A DNA stretch of 19,591 bases from JAAZGD01 sp034003765 (GCA_034003765.1 JAVEXZ010000025.1:1-19591); one strand, 5' to 3'. Shown: positions 1-8,082, counted from the first letter of the stretch. Numbers and translations are program-made. Notes: generated by a model not told the origin, from the letters alone.

Positions 1-3
1 TTT

Positions 4-24
4 CCGCTTTCTCAATCTTAGCGG
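4..24 (-). other. Short hairpin in an outgoing leader RNA
   Basis: CCGCT (4-8) pairs with AGCGG (20-24), giving a 5-bp GC-rich stem just downstream of the leftward promoter at 33-61. Leaders of clostridial stable-RNA operons often carry a small GC-rich hairpin here, but the transcript leaves the window before any gene can be read, so that link is inference. Confidence 0.35.
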
Positions 25-32
25 CAAGTAAT

Positions 33-61
33 ATAATACTATTCCCTACTACCTTTGTCAA
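33..61 (-). promoter_or_regulatory. Strong sigma-A promoter firing leftward out of the window
   Basis: On the minus strand a perfect -35 TTGACA (56-61) is separated by 17 bp from a -10 TATTAT (33-38). No protein start follows within the remaining 32 bases. A near-consensus promoter followed at once by a GC hairpin suggests an rRNA or tRNA operon lying just left of the window; the identity of the transcript is inference. Confidence 0.65.
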
Positions 62-251
62 CAACTTTCTCCATAAGTTTTCATTTATTTTCCTGAACTT
101 TTTCCTTCCTCTATATATAGGCGAATATCCATTACAATAATAGGTGGCACAATATAGACTCTTATTCAATTCATATGGTAAATATTAGGGGGTTGTGGTA
201 TATTGGTCTTGTAGGAAGCTATCGCACATTATAATTTGGAGGAAAAGGAAA

Positions 252-857
252 ATGAAAAAGTTACTTGTTGTTTTGTTGGCTTTGGTTCTAGTCTTCACCA
301 TGGCAGCATGCGGCGGTGGAGCACCCCCTGCAGTGGAGCCTGAAGTAAATGAAATGCCTGCTGATTTAGTTGCCTTTATTGATGAGGAGCTAGCGGCAAT
401 ACAAGCAATCGGGGAGGATGTTTCTGGAGAGTGGGGAGATATGCATGAAGCTTTGATGGAAACTGTTGATGGCGATGTATATGATGAAGCTATCTATGCA
501 GATTTGAAAGCAGTACTAGATGAGCACCGCATTGCTAGTGGGGCCTACTATGTGTACGTGATGATTCCAGATGAAAACAATGATTACCATATTACAGTTG
601 ATGGCTCTGCAGAACCCGATGATTTTATGACTAACTATGGATGGGAAGTTCAGTTTGATGAAGCTTGGGCAGGAGATGTAGCTACAGCGAGATCTGGTTG
701 GGACGATGATGTTCCATGTTGGTCATGCTTCGCTCCAGTTTATAATTCTGATGGAGAAGTGGTTTGTATCGTAGGTATGGATATGCCTTGCGAACTTCTT
801 GATGATTATCCCGAATGGAATAGAGACCGCCCAGAGTGGAACGGAATAGAAGAGTAA
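252..857 (+). CDS. Exported lipoprotein with a Cache-like sensor domain
   Basis: A 201-residue lipoprotein, probably held on the outer face of the cytoplasmic membrane. The start at 252 is chosen because GGAGG lies about 10 bases upstream and a signal peptide (MKKLLVVLLALVLVFTMAAC) begins there; a longer in-frame start at 195 would put 19 non-signal residues in front. The lipidated cysteine is C20, followed by a GGG spacer. A helical, acidic region (about 35-95) precedes a segment (about 98-178) with the look of an extracellular Cache/PAS-like fold: YYVYVMIPD, then a GW...AW stretch, then APVYNSDGEVV and GMDMP, which resembles the 'APIyd..G.vvailGiDi' end of Cache domains. There is no transmembrane or signalling domain, so it would act as a free-standing binding protein. 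Four cysteines (C156, C159 as CWSC, C172, C180) are unusual. It is very acidic. Ligand unknown; the fold is a moderate-confidence call. Confidence 0.7.
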   Translation: MKKLLVVLLALVLVFTMAACGGGAPPAVEPEVNEMPADLVAFIDEELAAIQAIGEDVSGEWGDMHEALMETVDGDVYDEAIYADLKAVLDEHRIASGAYYVYVMIPDENNDYHITVDGSAEPDDFMTNYGWEVQFDEAWAGDVATARSGWDDDVPCWSCFAPVYNSDGEVVCIVGMDMPCELLDDYPEWNRDRPEWNGIEE

Positions 858-904
858 TTCTATTATCAGCAAAAATCGCCTAAGATTTGAGAAAGAATAC
901 AAAG

Positions 905-951
905 AAAGAGCCTATGATTTGCAAATTTCTTGCTCTCATAGGCTCTTTTTT
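905..951. terminator. Bidirectional intrinsic terminator between the lipoprotein gene and pgmB
   Basis: A perfect 13-bp stem (905-917 with 936-948) encloses an 18-base loop. A T-run follows on the plus strand (to 951), and A-rich sequence before the stem gives a shorter U-run on the minus strand. It lies between the convergent lipoprotein gene (end 857) and pgmB (end 968), so it can stop both transcripts. Confidence 0.85.
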
Positions 952-967
952 GCGGCTATTTTATCCA

Positions 968-1603
968 CTATAAAATATCTAGTAAGTCTTTAATCGAATT
1001 TAAGTTATACTTTGCAAGCCCATACTTCCTTGCATCTCCGAGGGCAGCACAATCCATCCCTCCTGCTTCAGCGGCCAAGACACCTGACTTGGCATCCTCT
1101 ACTACCAAACAATCCTTAGGCTCTATCCCAAGCCACTCAGCAGCTTTCAAAAAAATTTCAGGGTCAGGTTTGGCCTTCACTATGTTGTTGCCATCGGAAA
1201 TGGTATCAAACAGTGAATGGATTTCCAAACGATCTAAGATTAATTTGGCGTTCTTACTAGAGCTACCAATAGCGATTTTCATCCCTCTGTTTTTAACCTC
1301 TTTCAAAACTAATTTCACCTCAGCATCTAGGTCTTTTGGTGTCATCCCCTCTAATAGTTCTCGGTATCTCTTATTCTTTTTTTCTGCTAGCGCTTCTTTT
1401 TCTTCGTTGCTATACAGAGTCACTGATTCACCTAAAATAATGTCAAGGCTGTCTTTACGACTTACTCCCCTTAACTTGTTGTTAATTGTTTCATCGAAGG
1501 CTAGGCCCATGGAATCAGCCAATTCTTTCCAAGCCCTATAATGATATCGGTCCGTTTCACAAATAACTCCATCTAGGTCAAAAATAACCGCCTTGTACCT
1601 CAT
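968..1603 (-). CDS. pgmB: Beta-phosphoglucomutase (HAD subfamily IA)
   Basis: Converts beta-glucose-1-phosphate to glucose-6-phosphate in the cytoplasm. At 211 residues it matches the usual ~220. HAD motif I is FDLDGV with nucleophile D9 and acid/base D11; the cap-domain signature LRGVSR is at 44-49; motif II is around SSSK (114-117); the motif III lysine is K145 in KPDP; motif IV is VVEDAKSG (E169, D170). The LRGVSR signature and the D-x-D pair separate beta-PGMs from general HAD phosphatases. The start follows AGAGGG at proper spacing. It is the last gene of the leftward trehalose operon, 106 bp after the GH65 gene, whose product beta-G1P is its substrate. Confidence in the reaction is high, helped by the neighbour. 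Confidence 0.92.
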   Translation of the reverse strand: MRYKAVIFDLDGVICETDRYHYRAWKELADSMGLAFDETINNKLRGVSRKDSLDIILGESVTLYSNEEKEALAEKKNKRYRELLEGMTPKDLDAEVKLVLKEVKNRGMKIAIGSSSKNAKLILDRLEIHSLFDTISDGNNIVKAKPDPEIFLKAAEWLGIEPKDCLVVEDAKSGVLAAEAGGMDCAALGDARKYGLAKYNLNSIKDLLDIL

Positions 1604-1709
1604 ACTAACCCTCTTTTAGCTTTCAACTTTTTCTGATTTCCCCATTCTAATATATTGGTTGATTTTTCGATATCCTGACTATTGGTAAATATGTTTTTGT
1701 CTTTGACTC

Positions 1710-3992
1710 TTATTCTAATGGGATCACCAGTTTATCCTTCAACAAGTATTTCTCTCCATAAACATGAATAATTTGCTCCAGGCCTTTTTCTAGTTTAAGT
1801 ATGCATTCCCCTTGACCCACATGTACAACAATACGGCTTCCAAGATAGCATATCTTAAACAGGTAACCTTCCCACCTGTCAGGTAAAATCGGATGAAAGT
1901 GTATGCCAGATTCCTTTAATCGGAATCCACCAAAGCCATGTACAATAACCATATAACTTCCACCCATATTAGCTGTATGAACCCCGTCCTTGGTGTTACC
2001 TTGTAAATCCAGTAGGTCCAATTTAATTGATTCACCAAAGTAGGAGGCAGCCTTCTCTTTCATCCCCAAGCGGGCCGCCATTATACTAAATATGGATCTT
2101 GATAGTGAAGAGTCATGGACGGTTCTTTTTTCATAGTAATCATAAGAATTACGAATCACTTCATCTGTTTGGGAATCCTCCAAAATAAAGTGGGCCAAGA
2201 CAGTATCTGCTTGTTTGCAAATTTGGTGTCGATATAGATAAAGGGGATGATAATGTAAAAGCAAAGGGGTCTTCTTCTTTATAGAAGTCTCGGGAACCCA
2301 CTCGCTTTTCTTGAGAAAAGAATCGTCTTGAGGATTGATTTTTAGGGTCTCATCATAGGGCAGGTACATTTTTTCTCCTACCAGAGTAAACTCGTCTAGC
2401 TCCTGAGTTGTAAGTTGGATTTTTTCAACAAGGTCCTTTATTTCCGGGCTTTCCTTAAACATCTCATAAAACTTCACCGCCCACCTTAAATGATATTGTG
2501 CTAATACATTTGTATAGTAGTTGTTGTTTACAATACAGGTATATTCATCTGGACCTGTAACGTCATTGATATGAAATTGCCCTTGGTAATAGTTTGCTAC
2601 ATCAACCCATAACCTGGCTGTTTCGAAAATCACTTCCGCACCTTCATTCTTAATGAAGTCCTCATCACCTGTAGCTAGATAGAAAGCTATAATTGAATAT
2701 GCAACTGCTCCGTTAATATGATATTGGGCAGATCCCGCAGGAAAATACCCAGAAGATTCGCTGCCATCTATGGTTCTCCAAGGATAAAGAGCTCCTTTAT
2801 TGTGGCCCAATATCCTTGCATTTTCTCGGGCTGCTTCTAGGGTTTCATATCTGAATGCAATTAATTGCCTTGAAATTTGGGGGTTGGTAATTGTAAAAAA
2901 CGGTTGGATGTACATCTCTGAATCCCAAAAATAATGACCTTCGTAGCCTTCGCCGCTTAGGCCCTTTGGAGAAATGTTACTGTACCTATCTTTGCCAACT
3001 GACTGAATAAGCTGGTATAAATTGTATCTTAAGGCAAGGTTCGCCTCATCATCTCCCTCGATTTCCACCAAACAGTTCTCCCAGTAATTATCCAGATATT
3101 CCTCTTGCTTTTCATAGAGCTCTTCTAAGGGCATTGAAACTGCACGGTCCATTTCTGTATAGGCCCGTTCCTTGCAATTCCCGTAGCGGATCGAATCACA
3201 AAAAACAGCATATTTGGTTAGTCTTATCTTTTTCCCCTGATTTATATAAGGGCGAAATATGCATATAGCAGTGTGTTGACTTACCATGAATTCTGGTTCT
3301 TCCTCTAGCGAGAGCACATTCTTTACACCACTATAAACTTGTAAGCCTGACTGGGATGTTATTGCCCCAATGTATGACCCTTTATCTCTTATTTCGCAAT
3401 TGGTAGGGTTTAGACATTTTTCACAAGGGCTAGAGGCTCTGGGGTCCATAGGGTTATAATAGTTTTCTACATTAACATCATGGCTAGATTCAATAACCAC
3501 ATTACCAGAAAAGTTTAGAGGAGTTATTTCGTATTCTATAGTGAATAATGAGCTTTGATAGAAGGAGGCCATTCTGGTGATTTTTATTTCCACCTCTTTA
3601 CCCGAGGGCGACCGCCACTTCACTTCCCTTACAGTGATGCCTTTGTCCATATGAAGGGATAGCTTGCGATACAAGACGGTTCCCTGGAACATACTAAAAG
3701 CTTCTCCCTCAATAAAAAGCTTTATGGTTTGTGTGTTTGCCACATCCACCATAAATTGTTTGTCTTCTATAAAACCATAAAGTCGCTCAGGGTGAGAAAC
3801 CGCTATTCCATCATAAAACCCATTAATATATTGTCCCCGATTAAACAAGGATTCATCTGGATAACCCTCCTCTAAATCGTAACGAATTCCAATATATCCA
3901 TTAGCATTATGAAAAAGTGCTTCATTTAATAATATGCTGTAATTGTCTAACCCAAAATCTTCAACTTCATGTACATATCCATTTTTGCTCAT
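1710..3992 (-). CDS. GH65 disaccharide phosphorylase, probably trehalose phosphorylase
   Basis: An inverting glycoside hydrolase family 65 phosphorylase of 760 residues, the usual family length. It splits an alpha-linked glucosyl disaccharide with phosphate to give beta-glucose-1-phosphate. The general acid is E483 in the motif GPDEY, set in NDVTGPDEYTC followed by NNNYYTN. The phosphate-binding region is HTANMGG...GFGGFR (about 672-691), and the CKQADTVLAHF stretch is a family hallmark. An N-terminal beta-sandwich (about 1-270) precedes the (alpha/alpha)6 catalytic barrel. The family includes trehalose, maltose, kojibiose, nigerose and trehalose-6-P phosphorylases, which are hard to separate by eye. 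Trehalose is favoured because the gene starts 29 bp after a bifunctional trehalose synthase and is followed by beta-PGM. The start has GGGAGG upstream. Family is certain, substrate is inferred from context. Confidence 0.9.
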   Translation of the reverse strand: MSKNGYVHEVEDFGLDNYSILLNEALFHNANGYIGIRYDLEEGYPDESLFNRGQYINGFYDGIAVSHPERLYGFIEDKQFMVDVANTQTIKLFIEGEAFSMFQGTVLYRKLSLHMDKGITVREVKWRSPSGKEVEIKITRMASFYQSSLFTIEYEITPLNFSGNVVIESSHDVNVENYYNPMDPRASSPCEKCLNPTNCEIRDKGSYIGAITSQSGLQVYSGVKNVLSLEEEPEFMVSQHTAICIFRPYINQGKKIRLTKYAVFCDSIRYGNCKERAYTEMDRAVSMPLEELYEKQEEYLDNYWENCLVEIEGDDEANLALRYNLYQLIQSVGKDRYSNISPKGLSGEGYEGHYFWDSEMYIQPFFTITNPQISRQLIAFRYETLEAARENARILGHNKGALYPWRTIDGSESSGYFPAGSAQYHINGAVAYSIIAFYLATGDEDFIKNEGAEVIFETARLWVDVANYYQGQFHINDVTGPDEYTCIVNNNYYTNVLAQYHLRWAVKFYEMFKESPEIKDLVEKIQLTTQELDEFTLVGEKMYLPYDETLKINPQDDSFLKKSEWVPETSIKKKTPLLLHYHPLYLYRHQICKQADTVLAHFILEDSQTDEVIRNSYDYYEKRTVHDSSLSRSIFSIMAARLGMKEKAASYFGESIKLDLLDLQGNTKDGVHTANMGGSYMVIVHGFGGFRLKESGIHFHPILPDRWEGYLFKICYLGSRIVVHVGQGECILKLEKGLEQIIHVYGEKYLLKDKLVIPLE

Positions 3993-4021
3993 CCTCGTCT
4001 AAGTCCTCCCAAAAACCTTCC

Positions 4022-6235
4022 CTAGTCCACCCTCTTGCTTTCACCACTCAAATCAGCCAGTTTTCTCAGAATACTTCTCATGGATTTCCATGATTTTAAC
4101 CGATAATTTGCACCTGTTTTATTAAGGCCTATTCTTACAGAGTAGGCATTTCGAGGCAAAACTGAAAAGAGACTCTCGTCAGTGGTGTCATCCCCTACTC
4201 CGAAAATGAAATCGTATATTCCTTCACTTAATAGGGTTGCAGCTGTCTGCCCTTTGTTTACCTTATTATCCTTGACCTCTAGAACCTTGTTCCCTTCCTG
4301 AAGCTCAAGGTTTGATGTGTTTATCATACCTTGTAAGGTCTCTCTAAGTTCATTTATTTTCATGTTCACCATATCAGGGTCACACTGCCTATAGTGTAGT
4401 ACCAAGGAATATTCTTTTTCTTCAACAAAAGCCCCTGGCATATGATCTGTATATAAATCAAGAATTGGTAATATGGACTTTTTCCATCTATTTGAGACCA
4501 CCGTAACCTTTTTCCAGGATTGATCATGGGGCTCCCGATGCCAAAGGCCATGGGATGCAACCAGGTGAATTTTAGGTATTTGGCCTAACCAGTCTTCTAG
4601 AACCTTGCGGTCCCTTCCAGAAGTTATTATAACTGTGTTTTTGGGGTCCGACGCCAAAATCTCCAGGTCTTCTAGCAGCTCAGGGTCGGGGTATGCTTGG
4701 TCGGGAATTGGCTTGAAGCCTACAAGGGTACCATCATAATCAAAAAACATAATTCTCTTATTAGCTTCTATATAGTTTTTCTCTAATAATAGAATCTGCT
4801 TTTCTAAACGAGCCTCTGGACTTTTGCTCATGTTCTCTGCTACTTTCCTTTTTAGTGCATGAACAAATTCATCAGCCCAAAAGTTTACATTATATTCTTT
4901 TATTCTTTTGCACATAGCTTTATTTCTAGCCACTTTTTCTTCTAAGGGCATGTCTAAAGCATATTTAATGCCCCGGGCAATTTCATCTAAATCATTGGGG
5001 TTAACTATTACGGATTCAACTAACTGGCTTGCAGCTCCCGCGGTTTCACTAAGAACCACCATCCCCTTGTGGTCTACCCTAGAAGCCAGATATTCTTTGG
5101 CAACCAAATTCATTCCATCCCGGAGGGGGGTAACTAGGAGCACATCTGAATTACGATAAAAATTAATCAGATCCTCTTGAGAGAAAGAACGAAAGAAAAA
5201 CCAAATAGGCATCCAATTCAAGGTTCCATATTCACCATTTGTTTCACTAACCCCTTCTTTTATTTCCCGTAAAAGCTCGTCGTAAGCCTCAATAATTTCT
5301 CTTGATGGGGCAACGATCAAGATTAACCTTACCTTTTCAAGGTATTGGGGGTAGAGCATCAAGAACTTCTTAAATGCATAAATTCTCTCGGGTATACCTT
5401 TTGTATAGTCCAGCCTATCAACTGATAGAACCAGCTTCATATCACCCTTGTCTTCAAGTTGAGTCAATTCTTGACAAAGTTCTACGTCACCTGGGTCACT
5501 AGAAAATCTTTGATAATCCACACCCATAGGGAAAGCATCCACAAAAATTCTTCGTCCTTCATAATCTATGTTATTAAGATTATCTTCTGTTCCAAGAATT
5601 CTACGGGTGCTATTTAAAAAGTGCCTAACGTAATCGTGGGTATGAAAACCTATTATATCGGAACCTAATAGGCCAACTAAAATCTCTTCCCGCCAAATAA
5701 GAAGACGGAAAATTTCAAAGGAAGGAAATGGTATATGGAGGAAAAATCCAACATGGGTTTCTGGGTAGTTTTCTTTGATTAAATTGGGAACTAGCATTAG
5801 CTGGTAATCATGAACCCATACAAGGGCATCTTCACGAAAGAAGCCTTCTGCACATTCATAAAACTTTTCATTTACCCTCTTGTATGAAAGCCAATTTTCT
5901 TCATAATAATTGGCTTTGGAAGTAAAGTAATGAAAAAGAGGCCAAATTGTTGCATTTGAGAAGCCATAATAGTAGGTGTCCATCTCTTCCTCAGATAGAA
6001 AAACAGGAAAACACTGAAAGTCTCTCAAAAGAACCTCTTTGATACTTTCTTTATCTTCCTCTGTAAGTTCATCTTCTGCAATGCCGGGCCAACCAACCCA
6101 AACGCTATCCCCATCTTTATGGTAGGTTTTCAGCCCAGTAGACAGTCCCCCAATACTTTCGATATATTCAATTTTATCACCATTCTTAACAACGGTGACA
6201 GGCAGTCTATTAGATATAATTATGGTCCGGTCCAT
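4022..6235 (-). CDS. otsAB: Bifunctional trehalose-6-phosphate synthase/phosphatase
   Basis: A 737-residue fusion that makes trehalose: GT20 synthase (UDP-glucose + glucose-6-phosphate to trehalose-6-phosphate) followed by a HAD phosphatase that removes the phosphate. Synthase, about 1-465: the glucose-6-P/UDP loop GGLSTGL, the aromatic substrate pair in YYYGFSNATIWPLFHY, HDYQLMLVP, the R274 and K279 pair in DRLDYTKG, and LRDGMNLVAKEY are all intact. Phosphatase, about 495-737: motif I DYDGTL (D499, D501), motif II ITSGRD, a lysine in NKG, and motif IV GVGDDTTDE are intact. Both halves therefore look active. The start follows GGGGAGGAG. It is the first gene of the operon, with a good promoter at 6299-6327. 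Fusions of this order are typical of eukaryotes and occur in some bacteria; the usual bacterial form is separate otsA and otsB. Confidence 0.95.
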   Translation of the reverse strand: MDRTIIISNRLPVTVVKNGDKIEYIESIGGLSTGLKTYHKDGDSVWVGWPGIAEDELTEEDKESIKEVLLRDFQCFPVFLSEEEMDTYYYGFSNATIWPLFHYFTSKANYYEENWLSYKRVNEKFYECAEGFFREDALVWVHDYQLMLVPNLIKENYPETHVGFFLHIPFPSFEIFRLLIWREEILVGLLGSDIIGFHTHDYVRHFLNSTRRILGTEDNLNNIDYEGRRIFVDAFPMGVDYQRFSSDPGDVELCQELTQLEDKGDMKLVLSVDRLDYTKGIPERIYAFKKFLMLYPQYLEKVRLILIVAPSREIIEAYDELLREIKEGVSETNGEYGTLNWMPIWFFFRSFSQEDLINFYRNSDVLLVTPLRDGMNLVAKEYLASRVDHKGMVVLSETAGAASQLVESVIVNPNDLDEIARGIKYALDMPLEEKVARNKAMCKRIKEYNVNFWADEFVHALKRKVAENMSKSPEARLEKQILLLEKNYIEANKRIMFFDYDGTLVGFKPIPDQAYPDPELLEDLEILASDPKNTVIITSGRDRKVLEDWLGQIPKIHLVASHGLWHREPHDQSWKKVTVVSNRWKKSILPILDLYTDHMPGAFVEEKEYSLVLHYRQCDPDMVNMKINELRETLQGMINTSNLELQEGNKVLEVKDNKVNKGQTAATLLSEGIYDFIFGVGDDTTDESLFSVLPRNAYSVRIGLNKTGANYRLKSWKSMRSILRKLADLSGESKRVD

Positions 6236-6298
6236 TACACTCTCCTCCCCTAAGGGTTACTTTGGTTCTCGCCACATATTTGAAATATTTATTATGTT

Positions 6299-6327
6299 AG
6301 TATAACACAAAAAACAGGCTTTTCCAA
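6299..6327 (-). promoter_or_regulatory. Promoter of the trehalose operon
   Basis: On the minus strand, -35 TTGGAA (6322-6327), a 17-bp spacer and -10 TATACT (6299-6304), with otsAB starting about 64 bases downstream of the -10. It is the only good sigma-A match upstream of otsAB. Confidence 0.7.
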
Positions 6328-6372
6328 TTTTAAGCACCCCAAAAGTGGCACTTTGCATATTATAAGTACCCC
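6328..6372. promoter_or_regulatory. Direct-repeat pair flanking a palindrome (operator candidate)
   Basis: Two 13-bp direct repeats matching at 11 of 13 positions, TTTTAAGCACCCC (6328-6340) and TTATAAGTACCCC (6360-6372), are offset by 32 bp, about three helical turns. Between them is a perfect palindrome AAAGTG-G-CACTTT (6342-6354). The cluster sits just upstream of the trehalose -35 element and between two divergent promoters. No known operator consensus fits; a regulator is inferred. Confidence 0.45.
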
Positions 6373-6437
6373 CTTCATCCCTAGCATTACCATTGAAATA
6401 CATGGATTTTCACAAGATTCTTAATTTTCCCTTTTCG

Positions 6438-6465
6438 TTGACAAGCTAGTTGGTTGTGCTATAAT
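6438..6465 (+). promoter_or_regulatory. Promoter of the first nhaC-type gene
   Basis: Consensus -35 TTGACA (6438-6443), a 16-bp spacer and consensus -10 TATAAT (6460-6465) with an upstream TGC extension. The leader to the ATG at 6536 is about 64 bases. Confidence 0.85.
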
Positions 6466-6472
6466 TAATTTG

Positions 6473-6490
6473 TGACATAGTTACATGTCA
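6473..6490 (+). promoter_or_regulatory. Inverted repeat at the predicted nhaC transcription start
   Basis: TGACAT (6473-6478) and ATGTCA (6485-6490) are perfect inverted arms around a 6-base centre. The element begins about 8 bases after the -10, so it covers the expected start site. It could be a repressor operator or the first hairpin of the leader RNA; the sequence alone does not decide. Confidence 0.4.
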
Positions 6491-6535
6491 TTGAAATTAT
6501 TACTCTTATTTCTATTTATTTAAGGAGGAAATACT

Positions 6536-7996
6536 ATGGGTAGGAAAATCCCAATGTGGCAAGTGTTGATAGTATTCTTATTCACTATTGGCGCCCTTGT
6601 CTATTCCATGTTCTTCACAGATTATATGGAATTACACATCCCACTAATCATGTCCGCTGCTGTTGCCGCTATCGTCGCTATACTTAACGGTTACAAATGG
6701 AGTTTTCTTGAAGCAGGTATTTTAGCTTCAATCAACCGTTCCATGCAAGCAATGCTAATCCTTATGGTTGTTGGTCTTTTGATTGGCTCCTGGATTGCTG
6801 GCGGTGTTGTTCCTGCAATGATTTATTATGGACTTATGATCCTAAAACCAGGAATCTTCCTGTTTGCAGGATGTATTATCTGCTCCATCGTTTCTCTTGC
6901 TACTGGTTCTTCATGGACCACTGCTGGAACTATCGGTGTTGCGCTAATTGGTGTAGGCATGGGCCTAGGAATCAATCCAGCAATGACTGCTGGAGCTATC
7001 GTTTCTGGAGCTTACTTCGGAGACAAAATGTCCCCATTGTCTGACACTACTAACTTGGCTCCTGCCATTGCAGGTTCCAACTTGTTTAACCATATCAGAC
7101 ATATGGTATGGACAGTTACACCTTCATTAATAATTGCCCTTATTCTTTTCGCAATTTTAGGCGTAGGACATGCCAGCACAGATGTTGATATGTCAAACGT
7201 AGCTATGATTCAAAATGGAATGCTTGATGAATTTAACATCAATCCAGCCCTACTTATTCCACCAGTTCTTGTTATAGTAATAGTAGCATTGAGATTACCT
7301 GCACTACCAGGCCTAATTGGTGGTGTTTTCTTAGGCTGCCTTGCAGGGGGAATATTCCAAGGGGTTCCTCTTAATCAGTGGTTCTCAATTCTACACTATG
7401 GCTACGAATCCTCTTCAGAAGTTCCAGAAATCTATGACCTATTGACTCGTGGTGGTATGGACTCCATGATGTGGACCATTAACTTAATTATCTGTGCAAT
7501 GTGCTTTGGTGGTGTTATGGACTCTTCAGGAATGCTAGGTAGCTTAGCTAAAGCAATGTTGAAGTTTGCAAGAAACACTGGTTCCCTAGTTACAGTAACT
7601 GTAATCAGTTGTATCGTTATGAATGTTATTGCCGCTGACCAATACTTAGCTATCATTCTTCCTGGAAGAATGTACAAAGAAGCATATGAAGACAGAAGAC
7701 TGGATCCAAGAAATCTTTCCAGAGTATTGGAAGACTCAGGCACAATGACTTCTTCACTTGTTCCTTGGAACACTTGCGGAGCAACAATGTCTACATTCTT
7801 GGGAGTTCCACAGTTTGGTGGACCAACTGGTGGATTTGTTAAGTACGCTTATCTAAACCTTGTAAATCCATTAGTATCTATCTTCTATGGATTCACAGGT
7901 ATATCCATGTTGAAAATGACTGACGAAGAATATGCAAAGGTTCTTGAGACTAGAGAGATCGAAAAAGCTGCGGCTCTTAAAACTTTAGAAGCATAA
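6536..7996 (+). CDS. NhaC-family Na+/H+ antiporter (first copy)
   Basis: A 486-residue polytopic membrane protein of the NhaC ion transporter family, with roughly 11-12 hydrophobic segments. The family core is clear: GSSWTTAGTIGVALIGVG (about 124-141), AMTAGAIVSGAYFGDKMSP (149-167) and SDTTNLAPAIAG (169-180), with a second-half stretch DSGTMTSSLVPWNTCG that is also typical. Members expel Na+ in exchange for H+, and some exchange metabolites, for example the malate/lactate antiporter MleN of Bacillus, so the substrate is not fixed by sequence. A strong AAGGAGG precedes the ATG by 8 bases. It is transcribed alone from a consensus promoter and ends at a hairpin (8029-8054). Its divergence from the trehalose operon over a shared 300-bp control region suggests a role in salt or pH stress. 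Confidence 0.88.
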   Translation: MGRKIPMWQVLIVFLFTIGALVYSMFFTDYMELHIPLIMSAAVAAIVAILNGYKWSFLEAGILASINRSMQAMLILMVVGLLIGSWIAGGVVPAMIYYGLMILKPGIFLFAGCIICSIVSLATGSSWTTAGTIGVALIGVGMGLGINPAMTAGAIVSGAYFGDKMSPLSDTTNLAPAIAGSNLFNHIRHMVWTVTPSLIIALILFAILGVGHASTDVDMSNVAMIQNGMLDEFNINPALLIPPVLVIVIVALRLPALPGLIGGVFLGCLAGGIFQGVPLNQWFSILHYGYESSSEVPEIYDLLTRGGMDSMMWTINLIICAMCFGGVMDSSGMLGSLAKAMLKFARNTGSLVTVTVISCIVMNVIAADQYLAIILPGRMYKEAYEDRRLDPRNLSRVLEDSGTMTSSLVPWNTCGATMSTFLGVPQFGGPTGGFVKYAYLNLVNPLVSIFYGFTGISMLKMTDEEYAKVLETREIEKAAALKTLEA

Positions 7997-8028
7997 TCTT
8001 ACTGTTAATACATTTCCTATGAACAATT

Positions 8029-8063
8029 GCTGGGGGTGCACATGCACCCCCAGCTTCTTTATT
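8029..8063 (+). terminator. Intrinsic terminator after the first nhaC gene
   Basis: GCTGGGGGTGC (8029-8039) pairs perfectly with GCACCCCCAGC (8044-8054) around a 4-base loop, followed by the T-rich tail TTCTTTATT. Confidence 0.85.
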
Positions 8064-8082
8064 ATTGCTATTAAAAAGATTG

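Noticed and set aside
195..251. Longer start for the lipoprotein gene
   Set aside because: It would put 19 charged residues before a complete signal peptide and has no ribosome site; the ATG at 252 has GGAGG.
1089..1541. Plus-strand open frame of 150 codons inside pgmB
   Set aside because: It is the antisense shadow of a clear beta-phosphoglucomutase gene, is Ser/Leu/Phe-rich and has no ribosome site.
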